This document shows, piece after piece, positions 1-12,500 of a stretch of 64,000 nucleotides of DNA. Where the stretch lies: NCBI RefSeq assembly GCF_028554725.1, contig NC_071667.1, forward strand, positions 28,973,501 to 29,037,500. The letters are read 5' to 3'. The position numbers and the translations under genes were made by a program. The notes under the pieces were generated by a model. It saw only the letters and a program-made list of their open reading frames with translations. It did no database searches and was not told where the DNA came from. This DNA is from Zeugodacus cucurbitae. Its lineage: Eukaryota > Arthropoda > Insecta > Diptera > Tephritidae. Position 1 is the stretch's first letter. Each line of letters opens with the position of its first letter.

Positions 1-1953
1 TACAAAGTTTATGCTGCTGGCACAACTTTGAATCGATTGCGTATCTTTAATAATAATTTTCACTACTCCATACCCTAAAATTGTATTGAAAAGCATTTAT
101 TTTCAACTCCTTTCTTACCCAAACTCTTTTCACTGAAAACTTAAACAACAAAAAAAAAAAATTGTAAATTCCATTTTCTCATTCCACTCTGCGCTCAATC
201 TTCACCTTTTATGATTAACCTTATTTTGTGCGCCGTACCACCCTGCTACTTCCCCATTGATATCCACAAATGGTAATCTTCTCTCATCTCGCCTTGCTTT
301 ACCTCAAACATAGTTCTAAGCACACACACACACTCAAGTAATGAATATTCGTCGTATGGCATTGTATGCTGGTTATTATATGAATTCCCTGTGGACATTT
401 TAAGGTTATGTCAAAAGTTTCTACGCTTATCAGTGTCATGTCGTTGTGGCATGTTGTATGTGTGTACATTAGACATATAAAATTAAGGCTTTAGGTTTGT
501 TTGACTGTGGGTTAGGTTGCCGCAAATTAAAACAAATATCTTTATTGTAGATAAAAAATATTATGAAAATGTTTTTGAAAAAAGTGTGTTTAACCGGAAA
601 GCGAACGCACACAGAAAGCGGAATTTTTTGTTCGAAAATAAGCAAATCAAGGGATTTACTCGTAATGTTATTTAATTTAAGTGAGATTTGTATACGATAA
701 AATATGTGTTGGGAAATGTTTCAAAGCTCGCGGTGCTACATTGCGTATGAGCAACTTTTTGCAGCGGAATCAACTATTTTGTAAATCTTTGTTTAAATCT
801 ATTGAACTCATATGGGAGTAGTCAAATTATATAAATACGTATTTACAAAATATATAACCGGAGTCCAAAATATTTAATATTTTTTTATTCAAAGATTTTT
901 AAGAATACTTTCTCAGTTACAACAATATTCTAGCAAAGATAATTTTGCATATCAAAATTTTTCATTTAATCCATGCGCACAAGTAACCGCGAAGACCTGA
1001 CCCGATTACTACCGTTTTCAGTGTAGATATTAAAAAAAAAAATTACACAAAGATTGCGTTGGAGTATAAGAAGTACGCGCAAGCAACCATTTGCGGGGGT
1101 GTGAGCGGACATATTTGAATAATTTTAGACTTGAAGTGTGCCCAATTAGATTTGTGGCGTTTATTCGCGCGAAATCGCGTATTCGTGGTGTATATCTCCA
1201 GCCACACAATTGTCTGGTATTGGAATTATTATGGACCCTCGGCGGTGTGTCGGTTCGTTATTGTTTTGTTGTGGAAGTGTGCGAGCGCTTTGCATACACC
1301 ATCACCGCCCCACAAACAGCAATGGGTGAAATGAAGAAACATTAATTTCGTGTAATTTTGCATTGCAATCGACATTTGCGCGCCCGAATTACATTTCACG
1401 TTGCAGAGCAAGAAGCGATTTGAACTGAAACGAAGCGAGCGCAGAGCCCACTGAATTGAACTGCAGCGCAATGAAATGCAGTAAAATCGGCTGGCACTGG
1501 TTAAACGAAGCGGACGGACGGAGTTGAAGTTAATAGAGCTGTTTTGTGCCAATAGAGCCAATGTGCAGTTGTTTTTTTTTCAATACATTTTGCCAACTTT
1601 GCTTGTTTCGCCGTAAATGTGGCATTACAGCGAGTTACATTGCCATTGCTGCCACTAACACTCGCAGATCTGATTTTTGTTGTCTTTTCTTGCGCTTAAA
1701 ACATGCCGTTGTCGTTTTTCAAATTTAACTGAAATGAAAAGTCATAATTTAACTGTAATCCAAATGCAATAAAAAAATAAAAACATCGAACTACAACAGA
1801 AAGTAAAATTTTGTGGCATAAAATTGTGTTTCCTTATTTCGGTCGGTCGATTTCGGTGGCAATTCGTGAAGCCAAACTTTGTCATGTTCGCGAAAGTTTG
1901 AGTCAAGTTATTTAATTTCATGGTGAATTTCGTTTATTTATGCTTTGACTTAC
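1..1953. other. Intronic DNA, no supported gene
   Basis: This is the part of the intron beyond ratchet point 3. Positions 1080-1730 are somewhat less AT-rich and contain overlapping open frames on both strands, none with recognisable protein similarity. Short CA runs occur near 320. No zinc-finger exon was found here on the minus strand. Confidence 0.5.
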
Positions 1954-2007
1954 GTTAAATTGAGATCCTATTTGCTGAACTTCTGTACTGACTTCAAAGG
2001 GACTTAC
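1954..2007 (-). other. Candidate 54-nt recursive-splicing exon or micro-exon
   Basis: This segment lies between the ratchet-point-3 acceptor (TTTTCAG) and a downstream donor, AAC|GTAAGTCA. It is exactly 18 codons and has no stop in the frame left by exon B. Translated in that frame it reads VSPFEVSTEVQQIGSQFN. It could be a cryptic exon used only for exon definition during recursive splicing, or an alternative coding micro-exon. Retention would also keep the GTAAGT bases at its 5' end, the usual trade-off at such sites. No homology is recognised. Confidence 0.45.
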
Positions 2008-2032
2008 CTGAAAATGAAGAAAATTAGAAAAT
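2002..2032 (-). promoter_or_regulatory. Recursive splice site (ratchet point 3)
   Basis: On the minus strand CTAATTTTCTTCATTTTCAG is followed directly by GTAAGTCC, with the junction between 2008 and 2007. A CTAAT branch-point match is included in the tract. The site is 17.7 kb downstream of ratchet point 2. It is followed 54 nt later by a perfect GTAAGT donor at 1953-1948. Confidence 0.83.
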
Positions 2033-2527
2033 ATTTGAATTTGTACATAACTTTTTTATTGAAAATTTATAATCTATAATTATATAATAATAATAATGTA
2101 ATTATGTACTACAAACCTGGAATAAATAATACGCAATAAAAATCATTTTGATTTTTCTGCTTCTGATTGTCTTGATTAGAGAGCAGCTGTGCAGTACAAG
2201 TAATAAATATTCACATTAATATCATAGGCACTTATTGACACTTTTACTCGATTGTATTAAACAACTATTAAGAAAAATATAAATGGCTTTGGTGAATACT
2301 AGTACCGATACCGCCACCAAAAATTACATTATGAATGGCAATTGACAACTACTAACAGACAACTTATCGTAGACAACTTTCAGCCATTAATTGTTATAGT
2401 AAACAACACGTTCACAAACTGACTAAAGTTTCTAACCTATTCTATTAGTCTAGCCTATCGCTGAAGGAATATCTGCGAAGGAAATAGGTTGAACGTTTTT
2501 AATTGAATAATTTAACAAAACTGAGTT

Positions 2528-2928
2528 TAATAGCGTTTTAAGACAGGAGCTAATTGATCAATTAATCGGCCTCTACTCGATTAAAACGTTTATTAAGATC
2601 GATTTACCATACAAAATAAAATCTACATTTATTTTTAATTTAAATTTAATTGACTTGAAAATCAAATACAACAATACAAAGACGTACGATATGCGTTCTA
2701 TGCCTGCGATTGGCAGATTTTTTTGATAAAAAAAAGCTACGGTACATGTCGCTGCTGAAAAAAATATTAATCCGCTGATGAAACTTACCAACTTCTTAAG
2801 AAAAACAAAAACAAAAATGTGTAACAGCTGATCGATTATAGAGTAGCCGGCAGTATCAAAGGCAAAAAAAGGTTTCTCAATAAAAAGTTTAATTGTACTA
2901 TCAATTTGGCTGTCTAAAAACGCTATTA
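2528..2928. mobile_element. Non-autonomous inverted-repeat DNA transposon (MITE), 401 bp
   Basis: The left end starts TAATAGCGTTTTAAGACAG and the right end is its near-perfect reverse complement (CTGTCTAAAAACGCTATTA, one mismatch). The inverted similarity continues inward with gaps to about 55 bp: CTCTACTCGATTA on the left is mirrored by a CGATTATAGAGTAG block near 2833. There is no transposase. The interior contains only a chance 72-codon frame. Target-site duplication and superfamily could not be decided from the flanks. Confidence 0.72.
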
Positions 2929-5900
2929 GATTGTGTCTTAAGTCGATTTAAGTTGTTGCCGCTAATTGCCACTGATTTAATAACGAAATATTTTAATAAA
3001 CCATGCTAATAATTTCCTTTGGTATTAAAATATTGTTTTATTACAGATAGTATTTGTCATGTGACAAAATAAAATAAAATAAATAATTTCAAAAAATCCA
3101 CAAACGCGTTTAATTTTAATGAAATTGCAGCATTAATTTTTTTTCGGCTGCTTTTGTTCTCAATTAAAATCACACGAATGTTAATTAACTAAATGGCAAA
3201 TGCAATTTAAAATGAGTCGAAGCGTAAACAACAAAATACAGGGACAGCAGAAGAAGTATACGGGAAAACGGGGAAGCCAGTCATTTCAAGTCAATGAAAT
3301 GCCGTTGCGTGTACGACTAATTAATCAAAAAATGTGAGAACCGCAAAAGGTATTAAATTAAAGGAGAAAGGGTTAATGACACACCGACGCTGGTCAGTGA
3401 CAGGCTGGTATAAAATTATGGAAAAAATACCTACTCGTATATAAAAAAAAATATATTTTTGTAAAGTTTTTTTACCAAAATTTTATTATTAAAAATATGT
3501 GAGTGAGTGTGTACTTAAGTGGATCTCTAACTTCTATTTTTAAGCAATGCAAACTGTCACAGGATTCGTACTGACGTCATACAGTGCCGAGCATATGGAG
3601 CTTGAAAGGAGACTGTCATCACGCATACGCAAATAGCGAAGGTGTGAAATTGAAATCACTATGTAGGCTTTTGCTCGTAGGCGTCCAATTTTATGTGGGA
3701 TTCAAATTCAAAATTTTAGTAAGCAAATTCAGGAAATATAAGGAGGAAATTGATGTGAAGCAGTTTCTAGTGCTAAGGAGATTATTGAAAACACAAATTC
3801 TAGAAACCAAGGATCTCATAACGAAACGAAACATTCCCTAGAAACCGCTGGAATTTTTTTCTTACGAGCAATTAGATTGCTCTAACTAAATTTGCGCGCC
3901 ATAGAAACAAGTCCATGAAATCGTAGGCTGCGTGCATCAACCTTCTGCTAATCATCGGTAGCGACATTGACATTGACATTGTTTTACGTAACAGTGTTTG
4001 CACAACAACACAATAGCCCACGCATGCAGGCACCCCCACCACCAAGTGAATTGGAAGAATATGCGGTACTCATGGCAGTTAAGACACCTACGTCTTTGAA
4101 ACAAAGCGAACGCATACGAAATCCAACGAAAGTTCGAGGACTGGCTAGATGCGAGAATTGCGAGACGGGCAAAAACATAAAAGTTACGTAGGCAGTCTAT
4201 AAAAGTCGTAGGTATTTATGCAAGAAACAGACGGCGCGTTACGTACACCACACACGCACACATACATAAATGAATAGCGCCTGAATGTAGGCTACGCATA
4301 GTTTAGGAAAGCCAATAACCGAAGGAAACGAGGGGCTTAACCTTTTCCTCCACAGACACGCAGCAGCGACGCATAACAGCAGACAGACGCAAGCAAATAT
4401 TTGAATGTGGCATGTAACGCCGACAGCATGTGGCAGACATTGAGTCGTATCATTTGTATTGCTGTTGTTTCACTCGTTAATCAAGTTCCTTTGCACAGTG
4501 TGTGTGCGTAAACGGACTTCACACCAGCACATTCGTCGGCATCTAGACATGCTTAGTCATCCATAAAGCTCGTGCTGCAGACAAACGAGCTTCGCCGCAC
4601 ACAGGCCAATAGCCGCTGAAAAGTTTCGTTAGCAGGCGTTTGCGTGCGAATGTACGAATTCAAGGACAAATGTAGGCTCAAAGCGTGTGTGTGGGGCAGG
4701 TGGTAGGCGCAGAGGAAGTCAATGGCAACAGTTTTAGGATTTGCGGCACTTTGTACGTTGTACGGCTGTTGTGTCATGCACTCCTAGTGTCGTATGCCAA
4801 GTGCGGAGTGCCGATTGCCGGTGCCGAAATGAAATCGAAAAGTGACCAGAGTTTGAGTAGGTGAATTGCGTAAGCTACAAGGTCGTTTTTTGGTCTCGAA
4901 AATATGTCTGCCGCAAAATACCACTTCACGCACACGGTCACCGGCAGCTGCTGCAGGAATGCGTTTGCCACAACAGTGAGACACATTCGAACTTATGCGA
5001 AGCGGGCTATGAAATTGATTTAATGAGGCAATTCATAGTTGACGTCGTCGGTGCGACTGTCTTGCATACACAGTGACATTTGACATGACCTCAAAGGTGA
5101 CTGCTGCATGTCATTACCTCGTTGCTAGGCGTGACGAGGCTGCGTGAAGGAGTTGGGTGTCCAGTTAGAAGAATGTAAAATATTTGGTATTGAATAAAAT
5201 ATTTGAGGTTAGTTTCGCGTCATTCGTCATTCATTGAGACTAGCCGTAATACATGTTTGCCGCCACTTGTGGATCTGAGTGCGTATCGGTAACATTATTT
5301 TGCAAACTTTACAAAGTTAGCATTATTTCACTTATTATTTTCACTTTAAAATTTGAAAATATCTCGATTTAAAAAGATTTTATTATTATAATATATTTGC
5401 AATTTTCACACAAAAAATGACTAAATGGTTCGTCGGCCGGCGCCTTGACCTTGACGTTTGCGTAAAGAACGATGTAAAGTTTGAAAAACACACACACTTA
5501 AATGCTTATGAATATTGCTCAACAGCGAGCACTGCAGTGCGTATACGCAATCTGTGTGTGGCATTTTAGAAAAATCACGAAAATAACTAATGCAGCGTAT
5601 AACGGCGAATGTCTAGACAGTTATTGAAGGTTATCGTGACGAGGCAAATGAACCAGGGCAACGAACGACAGTTCACATAGGAGGCGAACGCCTGCAAGGA
5701 ATTATACACACACACAGAGGAGAACAGAGGAGATGCCGATTTGTTGGTAATGTCAAATTTAAGCAAAGAAATTGCAAGGGACTCGTAGGCTCATTTGGTC
5801 GTTAGGCGCAAGTGCGAATGAAATATGGAAAAGTGGAATTAGGTTGAGTTGGAGACCCAATTTCGACTGTTCTTTACCAGCATTCTTACGTTTGTATTTT

Positions 5901-6640
5901 GTTAGTGTATGTGTCTGCAGTAGCTGTGCTGTTGGTTGCGGTGTGCCTGTCGGCGGACAGATAATCAAATTATTATTTTTGCGGCATGTTGAACTCTAAC
6001 ACATTTTCGGCTTAGCCAACGCACTTGATACGTAGGCGTCAATGACACCAGCTTGTAATTATTAAAAAAACGTGTTGTTGCAAATTGTTATTGTTATTTT
6101 TTGAAATTAGTGAGTGTCGATGTGCGGTAGCGGCACATTTCGGAGTTCAAAACAGCGCATTCCATTAATGTAACGGCGAAGTTGTTGTTACATTACCCAC
6201 ACGAACACTCACATGTATGTATATTCGAGTATAAGTGAGTGCAATTCAATATTGTAAAACGGTCGGCAGCGCTGTGCATATGGCCATTGGCATTCCCGTA
6301 CGTGACTAATGTCAGTTCTGAAGTATTAAAATAAAATCAAAAATAAAAAAATAGTATTCTTTACGTGAAGCCACAAACAACGAAAATGCATTAACCTGAT
6401 TTTTCGGTTTCAATTTCCCCGCATTGTTAATATAAGCGTGCTGCTTTTAGCCGCTGCCATGCGAAATCAGGTTGGCTAAGGGTGACTAAACTGCAGCGCT
6501 GCCGCATTGCAATGGAAGTACGGACGGCGGAATTAGCGCCGCAAGTGCGTCGTGGGTTCAATGAACGACAACAGGCATTTTTGTTACGCATAAATTGCAA
6601 TCGTTAGGGACGGAGTGTTAAGGCATTCCACTTGCACAAC
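2929..6640. other. Intronic DNA with no supported gene
   Basis: The stretch mixes AT-rich blocks with moderately GC-rich ones (about 3.9-5.2 kb and 5.6-6.0 kb). Short open frames occur on both strands without family similarity. CA and TACA microsatellites are scattered. Nothing else is supportable. Confidence 0.5.
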
Positions 6641-7010
6641 TTCAGCACGCATTTTCATATGGCTTAAAAATTTCGACAAAATTTAAAAATAAAAAGTTTG
6701 ATAAATATTTTGAAAATACATATAATTCTAAATAACATATAATAGTTCAGCACGCATTTATGTACATATGACTTAAAAATTTCAACAAAATTGTAAAATG
6801 ACAATTTTGGTAAAAATTTTGAAAATTTCTAGGAAAAAAAAACATAAAATAATAGAAAAACTCTTAAAAATATTTATAAAACAATTAAAAATGAAAATTT
6901 AAATAAATAAATAAAAATTGCGAAAAAAATTAAAATAAAAATTTGGTAAAAATTTCGAAAATATCATTCTAAAAAAATCATAAAAAATAATAAAAATAAC
7001 CTAAACATTT
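6641..7010. repeat. Degenerate AT-rich tandem repeat, about 105-bp unit
   Basis: The block TTCAGCACGCATTT followed by a CATATG and CTTAAAAATTTC occurs at 6641 and again at 6746, giving a period of 105. The following A-rich text (CAAAAT...GGTAAAAATTT...GAAAAT) recurs in decayed form to about 7010, roughly three units. It is non-coding. Confidence 0.6.
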
Positions 7011-9240
7011 TTCTAAAAAAATTAGAAATAAAAACTGTTATTATATAATAAAAAATTTGCGGCTTAGATTCCTGCGAAATTTACTTTTGAAGTGTGGATA
7101 ATATGCAAACACAAGCACATAAGCTTACATAAGTAAGCAACTAAAATTATTACATACATAAATAAATTGACACAACTGTCGCGAAGAGATAGCATTGAAT
7201 TCCTTATTTCCACATTGTCTGTATGACTCAACGACTGTCTACATACATACATATTAACATGTTGCCTCATTGCTACATTGCTTATCTCGTTGTGCTGCAT
7301 ATTGCCGACATTTACGCTTTGAGCCGGAAGTTAAATGCGCAAAAATACTAATTACGATCGCGTAAATTGTGCAAACGCTACACTGCAATCGTAAGCTTAT
7401 TTCCATGTGCTTTCCGTATAATTTGCTAATTGCAATATTGCTACACATAGCTAGAGAAGTGTTATTGTTTGAAACTGCGTTTTATTTTTGTTTGATGTTT
7501 GTTGTTGTTTGTTTTTTTCCAAACATCTGAGGGTAGTTAGCACGTGTACTGGCTTTGGTTGGCATTTATTATTTCCCACCTTTAAATGTATTTCAAATTC
7601 AAGAAAAACTTCTCAAAAGCCAGCTTAAAGTTTATATGGTACTTCCTTGTTATTGTTGTTATTATTGTATGGAAATTTTTAAAAAACTAATAAATATGCA
7701 TATAAACGCAATTAAATTTTAAATTTATTTTCGCGTTATTATCTAAAGTGCATTTCATACGCACATATGTAGCAATTATTCTAACGGCGTTCGCGTGTGC
7801 AATGTGTCATAAGATAGGCACAACAACAATAATAGCAACAGCCAATTATTAATCTCACTATCTAGGTATGAACGCAAGATAACACAATGTACGAGTGTTT
7901 ACAATTAATATTGCATTACAGTTGTTATTGTTGCTGTTGTTGACTTTTTATTGCAAAATACAGCCGGACAGTTCGTTAGCCGGCGCGTCCAAGTTGAAGG
8001 TCATTAATTTCACTATATTTGCGCGGCAAGTGGCTGATTGGGCATTCACCGCAAAACTACTTCGGAGAACATGCGGCGACATACAAACACACATACATAC
8101 ACAAATGTGTTTACATGCTTACATAAGTGCATAGATATTTTATGGCCGCTTAAGCAATGCCAGCGCAAACAAACAACAAATATATAACGTGTCTATATCT
8201 ACATACGGGCAAATACACAATCCGACACACATACATAATACGGACAGCGAAAAGTGCAAGTACGAGCATTTGGTTATTGAAATTTGTGCATACAAATATG
8301 CATGCGCTGCGCTTAGGAAGTGCATATGCAAACATACATACATCCACCGGAATGTATGTGTATGTGTGTGTGGGTACGTGTCAACTGAGCTGTTGAATAG
8401 GCGTTGCGAGTGCAGCAATAAAAATTTCGCATTTTCTATCAGCTAACAGCTAGCGCAAATAATAAAGCTCATGCACATACATGCATACAGACATACATAA
8501 CCGTGTGTGGAAGAGCGGCAGCGGCGGAACAACGTTAAAATGTTGAAATGACGCCAACGTCAATCGAATAACAGCATTAATGCACTTGACAATGGCGACG
8601 CTGGCAATGGCAATGGCAGTGAACACACTGTTACCCGGCCGAACGACCTTGGTGACAATGACCCCAAAAGTGTTCTAAGCAAACACACAGACGCAATACA
8701 GACGCATAGATAAACACCAGCGCGCACTTAGACATTAGACAAATAACGATTGCAAGCCTCACGCTCATTCACATTAAAAAACAACGTTCGGCATTGTGCG
8801 GGCGCGAGCGGGGGTGCAAGGCTTTGATAACTTGCTTTGCAGTCAACCAATAAACAATTTGTAATTTTGTATTGCTTTAAATTCTAACATCTAATATCCG
8901 CTACGCAGCGGTGGAAAAAAATAGTTAGAACAAATATGAGTATTTCCCGCCACATTTGGCTATTTTTACTGAACGCCGATAAGATAGCAGTCGATAGAAG
9001 AAGTGTGTGTGTGCATTCAACGTCAGGTGTAGCTCTGAGAACATAAATTTCGTGAGATTTGTAAATAAGCGTTATTGCTTGGAACCCGAAATTCTCGGTT
9101 TCTGGTTCTGAAGCTCAAGTTTATTGTGAATGTAAAAAAGCTGTGGTAGGTGGAAAATATATTAAAAAATATGTCTAAATCTAAGACGACATTTTGGAGA
9201 TTACATTTTGCAAATTTTTTTTTCTTTTCTATAGGTGCCA
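7011..9240. other. Intronic DNA with microsatellites, no supported gene
   Basis: CATA/TACA runs lie near 7240-7255, 8090-8105, 8330-8345 and 8475-8500. Small overlapping open frames around 8.14-8.45 kb are produced by these repeats on both strands. The block at 8.50-8.82 kb is less AT-rich and repeats GGCAATGGCAATGG-type text. No gene is recognised. Confidence 0.5.
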
Positions 9241-9560
9241 ATTATGTTACCCAATTACCATTCAATTACGTTTCAATTGCGTTTCAATCACTTTTCAATT
9301 ACTTTTTAATTACGTTTCAATTACGTTTCAATTACTTTTCTATTACTTTTCAATTGCTTTTTAAATACTTTTCAATTATTTTTCATTTACTTTTTAAATA
9401 CTTTTCAATTACTTTTTAATTAGATACGTTTCAATTACTTTCCAATTACTTTTTAAATACTAATTAAAAAAAAAAATTAATACATTTTTTAATTACTTTT
9501 CAAGTAAGTTTCCATTACTATTTTATTACTTTGCAATTATATTTCCATTACTTTTCAATT
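9241..9560. repeat. 11-bp minisatellite array, consensus CAATTACTTTT
   Basis: At least 17 adjacent units of CAATTACTTTT and variants (CAATTACGTTT, TAATTACTTTT, TAAATACTTTT) run from about 9262 to 9460. A more diverged continuation follows to about 9560. Because 3 x 11 = 33, the array creates an artificial open frame on the plus strand (9150-9419) with an 11-residue FNYFSITFQLL-like period. That frame is a by-product and not a gene. Confidence 0.85.
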
Positions 9561-12500
9561 AATATTTTTTTCCGGCGGATTTTTGTTCATAATCCTTAGC
9601 CTTAGTCTCAGCATTAGACATTAGACTAGTTGACTCTTGCGGGGAACCGAAATCTCTGTTCCAAAAACTCTTTTTTTGGCAATAAATTTAAATATTTTTA
9701 ACGCGCATTTTTTATCTACTCTGACGTCACATCACCGCACTATTAATAATTTTTCCAACAACAAACGCAGCGTTAGTTAACAGTAAATTATATGTGATGT
9801 CACACTTATCATTAGCGCGATAATATTGCTTTAGACTTGAAGAAACAAACAATTAAAGCAACATGGGGTGAATAGGGGCGGTGGGGAATTAGAGTTGTGC
9901 TTCTTAACTTCATTTTAAGTTTAAAGTGCAATAAATATTAAAATTGTTGTTAATGTTCTCTACTCTGTAGGCAGTCAAAAGAAAAAGAAACGAAATACTT
10001 TTATATATATATTTTATAGTCACGCTTCCACTATATGCCTGTAAATATTTGCATACAAATGTACGTAAGTATTACACATGTGTGCAAGTGTGTCTATGGA
10101 GTAGTGCTTCTCGTCCGTCTGCGCTCTTAGTTGCGTTCAATGGAGAACAGAAAAGGAAAAAAGCGAATACGCAATTCAAAACAAACAACACTGGGGTTGT
10201 TGCCTGATAAGCAAAAAAAAGTGAAATGGCAATGAACGGATTTTGAACAAATACCAAGTACAACAGCAACAACAACAATAACATCAAAAAAAAAATAATA
10301 ACTAAATTGTCTGTTGAAGCGTTGACACTATAATGGCGACAACAACAAAATTAAACTATATTAAATTAAAATATGAACACACACGTACCGACTTATCGGG
10401 CGTGTGCCGTGACATAGCGAGTTCAATGAAACCATGCCGTTAATGTAGATTTCATACGATTTCTAATCGCAATTCTAATTGAAATCATGACTGTGTGTAC
10501 ACGATCAGCAAACTGTATGCTAAATACATACATATATAGTATAATAATAGAGCAAATAATGAATGAACTGCTGAAACTATTTAAAATAAATATAAAAATA
10601 GCTGCAGATTTCGATTGATTGTAATAAGATTGCAACTATGTGTTCAAGTATTTATTTAAATATGCGTGGTAAGTTAAATTGTGGCGCATAACAACAAATA
10701 GCCTGTAAGTATGCCGTACATAGTTGAAATGCAGTGTTGCCACATCGCTATGAGCATTGTAACTAAATGAAGTCCATTATTATGGGAGCAGTCGGGCATT
10801 AATTACTTTTAATTTATTTGTTTTTGTTGCTTAGTTATTAATTTATTTATTTAATATTAATAAATATTGTTTATAAATTGAAAACAATTCGAAAATTATT
10901 TACTTTAACGATAATTTTCATGACCTGCTGTCTAACTGTAACATTTACGAAAATGAGAAATATTGTATTGCATTAAACAACTGCGCTTCCCGCTGTCAGT
11001 CAACAATCTGCACAGCTGCTAGCTTACATTGTTGCCATTCTTTTACCCACATATACATATGTATGTATTGTGTTCCGTTAGCAAACATTGTGTACCGGCT
11101 GTCAACTGTAGCGGCAAGTTGCGTGCGATTCTTGCGAACCTAGGGATTTCCGGTATTACAGTTTCATAGACAAATAGTTACCTATGTGTGTGTGTGTCTG
11201 CGTGTGCCTATAAGCAGTTAACCAACTGCTTAGCAGCATACACCTTTTCACGCTACCGCTCCACATCGACACTTCTTGCGCGCTCGGCTCCAGCTTCAAT
11301 ATCTTTGCATCAAGCAATAAAAATGTATGCCTGTGTAGTGCTACTTTTATTGTGCACTGTAGTTAAATCTGATTTTTTGCCGCGTCAGGAAAATTGTATC
11401 GCAACACCAGAACGATCGGGCGATTTTCCTGCGCTGCAACTCTTCAGGTTATTGACATTTTGTTGTATTCAACCTTTTACGTGCACATTGCGAGTGTATT
11501 GTTATTGTTGTTATTGTCGTATATATGTTTAAGTGTACACACAAAGGCACATATTCCCCCTACATAATTTTGAGGTTGATTGTACGAAATAAGACAGGCC
11601 GGTGTTGTTGCTAGTTTAGTTAGGATCCAGTGGCTCAGGTTTAAGGCACACACTTTGTATTGTTTGTGTCACTGTGTGTAGGCCCGCTAGAGGGTGCATG
11701 TATCCGCTTCCAACGAGGGTGCAACACCCGGATTAACTTAATGTTGGTGACCCTCTTTCACTTGCCTTGGCGATGACATCTCAAACTCTCTACCTTCGGC
11801 TCCCCAACGCTTGTCTTTTTATAACCCTCGTTTTTCGTTAAGTACGCCAAGTATTTGATATGATTTCAACACGTTTTTACTACGCCTTTGAAGTTTATTC
11901 TTAAAAGATATATGTATATAATTGTATATGTGTTTCTTTTTATGTGGTACTGTTTAGGAAGCAGCCGGGTTCAAATATAACAGGTGCAATTCCTGGTATT
12001 TTCTATATATACATACATATGTATGTATAGTTACCTCACCAATGGATTAATGCTTATCTCCCAGTTGTGGTAAATTTCCTTGAGAAAGTGAAGAGTGTGT
12101 CAAAATATCATCGGTTCTCATATAATACTCTGTAAACCGTGACTTAGAGTTAATAAAAATAGTAATCGTTTTTGGGTATACTCGTACAGCTTACTCAGAT
12201 CGCTTCTAAATCAGTGGATCTACAATGAGCATTTAGTGACAATCAGATTGATAGGAGTGCAGTTAACTTTTCGATAAATTAATTGTCGAGTAATGTATGC
12301 TCTTATGCTTTTTTTCTTTCCTCTCTCTTTCGTCCTAATCACATTCATGAGAACCAAATTTAAGTTCAAAAGCTGCTGACATATGACTATAAAAATAAAT
12401 TGCTTATCAGATAGATGAAGCTAATTATATTTGGAGAAACCTCTTATAATGGCTACAATTGAATAGCAAGTTAACTTAGGAATCGAATCGTATCAATTCC

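Noticed and set aside
1..1953. The missing C2H2 zinc-finger exon of the Glut4EF-like gene
   Set aside because: No minus-strand frame with a KCxW/CxxC-HxxxH pattern between splice sites was found here or elsewhere in the window; it probably lies beyond position 1.
11950..11985. GGTTCAAAT, a possible tRNA T-arm
   Set aside because: No acceptor, D-arm or anticodon-arm pairing could be built around it.
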